DNA from: Pseudomonas sp. RIT-PI-S | Lineage (GTDB): Bacteria; Pseudomonadota; Gammaproteobacteria; Pseudomonadales; Pseudomonadaceae | Direction: 5' to 3' | DNA length: 64,000 bases | NCBI RefSeq assembly: GCF_025642975.1 | Contig: NZ_JANZKJ010000001.1 | Span: forward strand, 310,001-374,000 | In this document: positions 58,889 through 64,000 of the stretch, in pieces | Position numbering within the stretch: position 1 is the stretch's first letter | Layout: the number at the start of each line of letters is the position of its first letter | Made by a program: the position numbers and the translations under genes | The notes under the pieces: generated by a model | The model's input: only the letters and a program-made list of their open reading frames with translations | Database searches by the model: none | What the model was told of the DNA's origin: nothing

Positions 58889-60175
58889 GTGACAAAGTCT
58901 CTGCAAGCCATTCGTGGCATGAATGACATCCTGCCCGAGCAGACCCCTCTGTGGCGCTACTTCGAAGGCACGGTGGCCGGGCTGCTCGATGGCTATGGGT
59001 ATCGCCAGATCCGCATGCCTATCGTCGAGTTCACCGAGCTCTTCAAGCGCTCCATCGGTGAAGTTACCGACATCGTGGAAAAAGAGATGTACACCTTCGA
59101 GGACCGCAACGGTGACTCCCTCACCCTGCGCCCGGAAGGGACCGCCGCCTGCGTGCGGGCCGTGCTCGAGCATGGCATCACCGGCAGCGGCCAGCCTCAG
59201 AAGCTGTGGTACATCGGGCCGATGTTCCGTCACGAGCGGCCGCAGAAGGGCCGCTACCGCCAGTTTCACCAGATCGGCGTGGAGGTGTTCAACCTCGCCG
59301 GCCCGGATATCGACGCCGAGCTGATTGCCCTGACCTGGCGCCTATGGGGCGCATTGGGCATTCGCGATGCAGTCAAGCTCGAACTCAACAGCCTGGGTAC
59401 CAGCGAAGCGCGCGGGCGCTATCGTGATGCGTTGGTGAGTTTCCTTTCGGCACGGCAGAGCCAGCTGGACGAAGACAGCAAGCGCCGCCTGAACAGCAAC
59501 CCGCTGCGCATCCTGGACAGCAAGGTGCCGGAAACCCAGGCCTTGCTGGTAGACGCGCCCAAGCTCGCTGATTACCTGGACGAAGAGTCCCGCGTGCATT
59601 TCGACGGCCTCAAGGCACGGCTGGATGCGCTCGGGATTCCTTACGTGATCAATCCCAAGCTGGTACGCGGGCTGGATTACTACTCCAAGACGGTGTTCGA
59701 ATGGGTTACCCACAAGCTCGGCGCCCAGGGCACCGTCTGCGCCGGCGGCCGCTATGATGGCCTGGTCGAGCAGATGGGCGGCAAACCGACCGCTGGCGTA
59801 GGCTTTGCCATGGGCATCGAGCGGCTTATCCTGCTGCTCGAAACCCTCGAACAAGTTCCCGAATCGCTTGCCCGCCAGGTGGACGTCTACCTGTGCGCCA
59901 TCGGCGACGCCGCTGAGCTGGCCGCGCTCAAGCTGTCCGAGCGGTTGCGCACGGAGATGCCGTCGCTGCGCTTGCAGGTCAACGCCGGCAGCGGCAGCTT
60001 CAAGAGCCAGTTCAAGAAAGCCGACAAGAGCGGCGCGCTCTTTGCGCTGGTGCTGGGGGAGGACGAGCTGGCCCACGAGGTGGTAGGGTTCAAGCCCCTG
60101 CGCGGCCAGGGTGAACAACAGGAAATCGCTTGGACCGCGCTGGCCGATCATCTCGCCAGTGCCTTGCAGGCCTGA
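58889..60175 (+). CDS. hisS: Histidyl-tRNA synthetase
   Basis: A 428-aa class II synthetase. Motif 2 contains [19 protein letters not shown], the histidine-A motif is [14 protein letters not shown], and motif 3 is GIGMGIERL-like ([11 protein letters not shown]). The GTG start has AAGGA upstream. Confidence 0.97.
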   Translation: MTKSLQAIRGMNDILPEQTPLWRYFEGTVAGLLDGYGYRQIRMPIVEFTELFKRSIGEVTDIVEKEMYTFEDRNGDSLTLRPEGTAACVRAVLEHGITGSGQPQKLWYIGPMFRHERPQKGRYRQFHQIGVEVFNLAGPDIDAELIALTWRLWGALGIRDAVKLELNSLGTSEARGRYRDALVSFLSARQSQLDEDSKRRLNSNPLRILDSKVPETQALLVDAPKLADYLDEESRVHFDGLKARLDALGIPYVINPKLVRGLDYYSKTVFEWVTHKLGAQGTVCAGGRYDGLVEQMGGKPTAGVGFAMGIERLILLLETLEQVPESLARQVDVYLCAIGDAAELAALKLSERLRTEMPSLRLQVNAGSGSFKSQFKKADKSGALFALVLGEDELAHEVVGFKPLRGQGEQQEIAWTALADHLASALQA

Positions 60176-60223
60176 TCAACTGCCCGCTTGGGCAAGATGT
60201 CTATAAAACACAGGAGTATTGGG

Positions 60224-60865
60224 GTGTCGGGTAGCGATGATGAACAGCTCGTCCAGTTCAAGGACTGGTGGCAGCGCAACGGCAAGCCCTTGGTCACCGG
60301 CGGCCTGCTCGCGCTGGTAGTGGTCTTTGGCTGGCAGGGTTGGCAGAAGTATCAGGGCAACCAGGCCCAGGGGGCATCGAGCCTGTACCAGCAATTGCTG
60401 GAGACCGCGCTCACCCCCGGCGGCAAGCCTGACCAGGCGAAGGTGGACTACCTGGCCGGCGAGCTGAGCAAGAATTACAGCGGCACGGCCTACGAACAGT
60501 ACGCCAAGCTGTTCCAGGCGAAGGTCAATGTCGATGCCGGCCGCGCGGATGCCGCCGCCGGGCAGCTCCAGGCCGTGGTGGACAAGCCGTTGAACCCGAC
60601 CCTCGGCGAAGTCGCCCGGCAGCGGTTGGCCCAGATATTGGCCGCCCAGGGCAAGACCGAAGACGCGCTCAAGCTGCTTGACGGCGAAGCGGACAAAGCC
60701 TTCGTGGCCAGCCGCGAGGAACTGCGTGGGGACCTGCTGGCGAAGCTCGGCCGGGCCGATGATGCTGCCGCTGCATACCGCAAGGCCAAGGGTGCACTGG
60801 CCGACGATGCCGCGGTAGGTGACCTTCAACTCAAGCTCGACGACCTGGCCAAAGGGGATGCGTGA
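60224..60865 (+). CDS. yfgM: YfgM-type membrane-anchored TPR protein
   Basis: A 213-aa protein: short cytosolic start, one helix (about 24-40), periplasmic TPR-like repeats. YfgM interacts with periplasmic chaperones around the Sec translocon. GTG 60224 (SGSDDEQLVQFKDWWQRNGK) is chosen because CAGGAG precedes it and homologues begin there. Confidence 0.9.
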   Translation: MSGSDDEQLVQFKDWWQRNGKPLVTGGLLALVVVFGWQGWQKYQGNQAQGASSLYQQLLETALTPGGKPDQAKVDYLAGELSKNYSGTAYEQYAKLFQAKVNVDAGRADAAAGQLQAVVDKPLNPTLGEVARQRLAQILAAQGKTEDALKLLDGEADKAFVASREELRGDLLAKLGRADDAAAAYRKAKGALADDAAVGDLQLKLDDLAKGDA

Positions 60866-62009
60866 CGTGATTCAGTGGAAACGTGCGGTATTGCTGGCCT
60901 TGGCTGTCGCGGTCGTGGGCTGCAGCAGCAACAGCAACAAGGAATTGCCTCCGGCGGAGCTCACCGATTTCAAGGAAGAGGTCTCGCTGAACAAGGTCTG
61001 GAGCCGTTCGATCGGTGACGGCCAGGGCGACACCTACAACATGCTGGTGCCAGCAGTGGAGAACAACACCCTCTACGCCGCTGAAACCAATGGCCTGGTC
61101 ATGGCGATGGACCGCATGAACGGCGACGTTCAGTGGAAAAAGGACATGGAAATGCAGATCTCCGGCGCCGTTGGCGTCGGCTCGGGCATGGTCATGTTCG
61201 GCACCCTGCGCGGCGACGTGGTGGCACTGGACGCCAGCAACGGTGAAGAACGCTGGCGCGCCCACGTGAAAGCCGAGGTGCTGGCCCCACCGGCCACCAA
61301 CGGTAACGTGGTCGTGGTGCAAACCCAGGACGACCGCCTGGTTGGCCTGGACGCCAGCAATGGCAACCAGCTGTGGATCTACGACAGCACCCCTGCCGTA
61401 CTCACCCTGCGCGGCACCAGCGCGCCGCTGGTGACCAACCAGCTGGCCGTGGCCGGGCTGTCCACCGGCAAGGTAGTTGCCTTGGACGTGCGTAACGGTA
61501 CCACCGTGTGGGAAACCCGCGTGGCGATCCCGCAGGGCCGTTCCGAGCTGGACCGCGTAGTGGACATCGACGGTGGCTTGCTGCTGTCTGGCGGCACCCT
61601 TTACGTATCTACCTATCAGGGCCGCATGGCTGGCCTTGAGCTGGAAAGTGGCCGGGTGTTGTGGCAGCGGGATGCTTCCAGCTATGCCGGCGTCGCCCAG
61701 GGCTTTGGCAGCGTTTACGTGGCAGAAGCGTCTGGCACCGTCGAGGGCGTGGATGAGCGTTCCACCACGGCCTTGTGGAGCAACGACTCGCTGGCGCGCC
61801 GCCAGCTGACTGCGCCCGAGGTGTTCTCCAGCTACATCGCGGTGGGTGACATGGAAGGCTACCTGCACCTGCTCAGCCAGGTAGATGGCCGCTTCGTCGG
61901 CCGTACCAAGATCGACGGCGACGGCCTGCGGGCTCGTCCGCTGGTGGTTGGCGACATGCTCTACGTGTATGCCAACAGCGGCAAGCTCGAGGCGCTGACC
62001 ATCAAGTAA
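60858..62009 (+). CDS. bamB: Outer-membrane protein assembly factor BamB
   Basis: A 383-aa lipoprotein (lipobox VVGC) with an eight-bladed PQQ-type propeller; repeats such as TLRGDVVALDASNGEERW are clear. It is part of the BAM complex inserting outer-membrane barrels. ATG 60858 overlaps yfgM by 8 nt; GTG 60867 is an alternative start. Confidence 0.95.
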   Translation: MRDVIQWKRAVLLALAVAVVGCSSNSNKELPPAELTDFKEEVSLNKVWSRSIGDGQGDTYNMLVPAVENNTLYAAETNGLVMAMDRMNGDVQWKKDMEMQISGAVGVGSGMVMFGTLRGDVVALDASNGEERWRAHVKAEVLAPPATNGNVVVVQTQDDRLVGLDASNGNQLWIYDSTPAVLTLRGTSAPLVTNQLAVAGLSTGKVVALDVRNGTTVWETRVAIPQGRSELDRVVDIDGGLLLSGGTLYVSTYQGRMAGLELESGRVLWQRDASSYAGVAQGFGSVYVAEASGTVEGVDERSTTALWSNDSLARRQLTAPEVFSSYIAVGDMEGYLHLLSQVDGRFVGRTKIDGDGLRARPLVVGDMLYVYANSGKLEALTIK

Positions 62010-62033
62010 TGCTTGCTATGCTTGAGGCTTGAC

Positions 62034-62100
62034 CGCCCCGGGCGCGCGGGGCGAACCCGCATTCGTTAATGGCCGCTGCCCCGCAGCGGCCTTTGCCTTT
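62034..62100 (+). terminator. Two hairpins between bamB and der
   Basis: CGCCCCG/CGGGGCG (62034-62053) and GGCCGCTGC-CCC-GCAGCGGCC (62071-62091), the second followed by TTTGCCTTT. The T-tract is poor, so this is probably a partial terminator or attenuator; der may also have its own promoter. Confidence 0.5.
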
Positions 62101-62125
62101 CTGAAATTGCAACGTGGAGAGCCGC

Positions 62126-63586
62126 ATGGTTCCCGTAATCGCCCTGGTTGGCCGCCCAAATGTGGGCAAGTCCACCATGTTCAACCGCCTGACCAAGAGC
62201 CGCGACGCCATTGTCGGCGACCTCTCGGGCCTGACCCGTGACCGCCAGTATGGCGAAGCCGTGTGGCAGGGCCGCTCGTACATCGTGATCGACACCGGCG
62301 GTATCACCGGCGATGAAGCCGGCATGGATGAAAAAATGGCCGAGCAGTCGCTGCTGGCCATCGAGGAAGCCGACCTGGTGCTGTTCATGGTCGACGCTCG
62401 CGCAGGCTTCACCGCCGCCGACCAGATGATTGCCGAGCACTTGCGCAAGCGGAACAAGCGCTCTCTGCTGGTCGCCAACAAGGTCGATAACATCGACCCG
62501 GAAATGGCCCGCGCCGAGTTCGCGCCGCTGGGCATGGGCAACGCCATCCCGGTTGCCGCGTCCCAAGGCCGTGGCATGAACGCGCTGCTGGAAACAGCCC
62601 TGAGCGAATACCCGCGCGACCCTTCCGAAGAGGAGTTCGTCGAGGTCGCCGAAGGCGAAGAAGCGGTCCGTGTTCCTGGCCCGAGCGAAAAGGATGGCGT
62701 GAAGATCGCCATCATCGGCCGGCCCAACGTGGGCAAGTCCACGCTGGTCAACCGCATGCTCGGTGAAGAGCGGGTGATCACCTACGATGAACCAGGCACC
62801 ACGCGGGACAGCATCTACATCCCGTTCGAGCGCGATGGGGACAAGTACACCCTGATCGACACCGCCGGGGTGCGCAAGCGCGGCAAGATCCACGAAGAAG
62901 TCGAGAAGTTCTCGGTGGTCAAGACGCTGCAGGCCATCAAGGACGCCAACGTGGTGATCTTCGTGATGGACGCCCGCGAAGGCGTGGTTGATCACGACCT
63001 GAACCTGCTGGGCTTTGCCCTGGAAACCGGCCGTGCCATCGTCATCGCGCTGAACAAGTGGGACGGCATGGAGCCGGGCGAGCGTGAGTACGTGAAAACC
63101 GAGCTGCAGCGCCGGTTGTTCTTCGTCGACTTCGCCGACATCCACTTCATTTCCGCCCTCCACGGCACCGGCGTTGGCCATCTGTACGGCTCCGTCCAGG
63201 CAGCCTTCAAGTCGGCGATCACCCGCTGGCCCACCAGCCGCCTGACGCAGATTCTCGAAGACGCCATCAGCGACCACCAGCCGCCTATGGTCAACGGCCG
63301 CCGGATCAAGCTGCGCTATGCCCACCTGGGCGGCGCCAACCCACCGCTGATCGTGATCCACGGCAACCAGGTCGAGAAAGTGCCGCGTTCTTATACGCGC
63401 TTCCTGGAGAACACCTACCGGCGCGTGCTCAAGCTGGTGGGTACGCCCATTCGCATCGAATACAAGGGGGGTGAAAACCCTTACGAGGGTAAGAAAAACA
63501 CCCTCACCGATCGCCAGGTCAACAAGAAACGCCGGTTGATGTCGCACCACAAGAAGGCCGAGAAAAAGCGCAAGGACAAGCGCTAA
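62126..63586 (+). CDS. der: Ribosome biogenesis GTPase Der (EngA)
   Basis: A 486-aa protein with two tandem GTPase domains, each with GRPNVGKST, plus DTGG or DTAG (G3) and NKVD or NKWD (G4), and a C-terminal KH-like domain ending in a lysine-rich tail. It is needed for 50S maturation. ATG 62126 follows GTGGAGAG. Confidence 0.97.
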   Translation: MVPVIALVGRPNVGKSTMFNRLTKSRDAIVGDLSGLTRDRQYGEAVWQGRSYIVIDTGGITGDEAGMDEKMAEQSLLAIEEADLVLFMVDARAGFTAADQMIAEHLRKRNKRSLLVANKVDNIDPEMARAEFAPLGMGNAIPVAASQGRGMNALLETALSEYPRDPSEEEFVEVAEGEEAVRVPGPSEKDGVKIAIIGRPNVGKSTLVNRMLGEERVITYDEPGTTRDSIYIPFERDGDKYTLIDTAGVRKRGKIHEEVEKFSVVKTLQAIKDANVVIFVMDAREGVVDHDLNLLGFALETGRAIVIALNKWDGMEPGEREYVKTELQRRLFFVDFADIHFISALHGTGVGHLYGSVQAAFKSAITRWPTSRLTQILEDAISDHQPPMVNGRRIKLRYAHLGGANPPLIVIHGNQVEKVPRSYTRFLENTYRRVLKLVGTPIRIEYKGGENPYEGKKNTLTDRQVNKKRRLMSHHKKAEKKRKDKR

Positions 63587-63612
63587 GCCGCCGCCTGATC
63601 GGCTATCCTGCG

Positions 63613-63638
63613 CTTTCGCCCGGCCATACGGGCGAAAG
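63613..63638 (+). terminator. Hairpin after der
   Basis: CTTTCGCCCG-GCCATA-CGGGCGAAAG, a perfect 10-bp stem without a T-run, between der and the aminotransferase gene. Confidence 0.5.
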
Positions 63639-63655
63639 GCCAGCGGGGGACCCAC

Positions 63656-64000
63656 ATGATCGCCAGTAAACTGCCGAATGTCGGCACGACCATCTTCACC
63701 ACCATGTCGCAGCTCGCCGCGCAAACCGGCGCGCTGAACCTCAGCCAGGGCTTTCCGGACTTCGACAGCCCGCTGGCATTGCGCGAGGCCGTGGCACGGC
63801 ATGTGATGGAAGGGCACAACCAGTACTCGCCCATGACCGGCCTGCCAGCGCTGCGCGAACAGGTCGCGGCCAAGCTGGCGCGATGCTATGGCGCCCAGGT
63901 AAACCCCGATCTGGAGATCACCATCACCCCTGGCGCCACCGAGGCGATTTTCTGCGCGGTGCAGGCGGTGGTGCGCCCGGGCGATGAAGTGATCGTGTTC
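63656..64000 (+). CDS. PLP-dependent (methionine-type) aminotransferase, N-terminal part
   Basis: The first 115 codons of a fold-type I aminotransferase; the rest lies outside the window. LSQGFPDFDSPLALREAV and NQYSPMTGLPALREQVA resemble the YbdL/methionine aminotransferase group. GGGGA precedes the ATG. In Pseudomonas such a gene normally follows der. Confidence 0.88.
   Translation, partial: MIASKLPNVGTTIFTTMSQLAAQTGALNLSQGFPDFDSPLALREAVARHVMEGHNQYSPMTGLPALREQVAAKLARCYGAQVNPDLEITITPGATEAIFCAVQAVVRPGDEVIVF

Overview
The window is chromosomal DNA of a Pseudomonas (Gammaproteobacteria; most like the P. putida / P. fluorescens lineages). The evidence is high GC, the block queA-tgt-yajC-secD-secF, suhB, trmJ, the iscRSUA-hscBA-fdx-iscX operon and ndk-rlmN-pilW-rodZ-ispG-hisS-yfgM-bamB-der in the order typical of the genus, and Pseudomonas-type families such as DUF3077.

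Region 1 (1-12.3 kb) is a catabolic locus around a LysR regulator. Leftward lie a maleylacetate reductase (cut by the window edge) and a dioxygenase-like protein that has lost most of its iron ligands. Rightward run an IolT-like sugar porter, a canonical hydroxyquinol 1,2-dioxygenase, a sugar-isomerase/dehydratase TIM barrel, two Gfo/Idh/MocA dehydrogenases (one strongly IolG-like), a complete ChvE/GguAB-type ABC importer and a small DABB-fold protein. No ring hydroxylase is present. My inference is that a cyclitol or similar polyol is imported, oxidised, dehydrated to an aromatic triol and then ring-cleaved.

Region 2 (12.4-34.5 kb) is ordinary accessory chromosome: a histidine kinase without a partner, DUF3224 and DUF2269 proteins, a saccharopine-dehydrogenase-like protein, a TonB-dependent siderophore receptor, an HSL-type esterase, trmK, an HscC-type Hsp70 with its membrane-anchored J protein, a large lone SF1 helicase, an AttEFGH-like LolD/FtsX/AttH export operon, and small hypotheticals.

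Region 3 (34.5-40.2 kb) is a small-gene and toxin island beside tRNA-Leu(CAA). A DUF3077 gene has a structured 5' leader whose hairpin loop is complementary to its own ribosome binding site. A 502-aa polymorphic-toxin-like effector ends in a RelA/SpoT-type nucleotidyl-synthetase domain. It is followed by a coupled 77-aa gene, a SpoT/Mesh1-type small alarmone hydrolase with all HD-site residues, a SUKH immunity protein and further small genes. Several gene ghosts are present, including a second copy of the toxin/immunity junction. The toxin with its neighbouring hydrolase is the most striking system in the window.

Region 4 (40.3-64 kb) is conserved core: queuosine tRNA modification, Sec translocase accessory subunits, Fe-S cluster assembly under two tandem IscR-type sites, ndk, rRNA/tRNA modification, type IV pilus and cell-shape proteins, isoprenoid synthesis, hisS, outer-membrane assembly and the ribosome GTPase Der. 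It ends in a truncated PLP aminotransferase. The cysE gene that normally lies between trmJ and iscR in Pseudomonas is absent.
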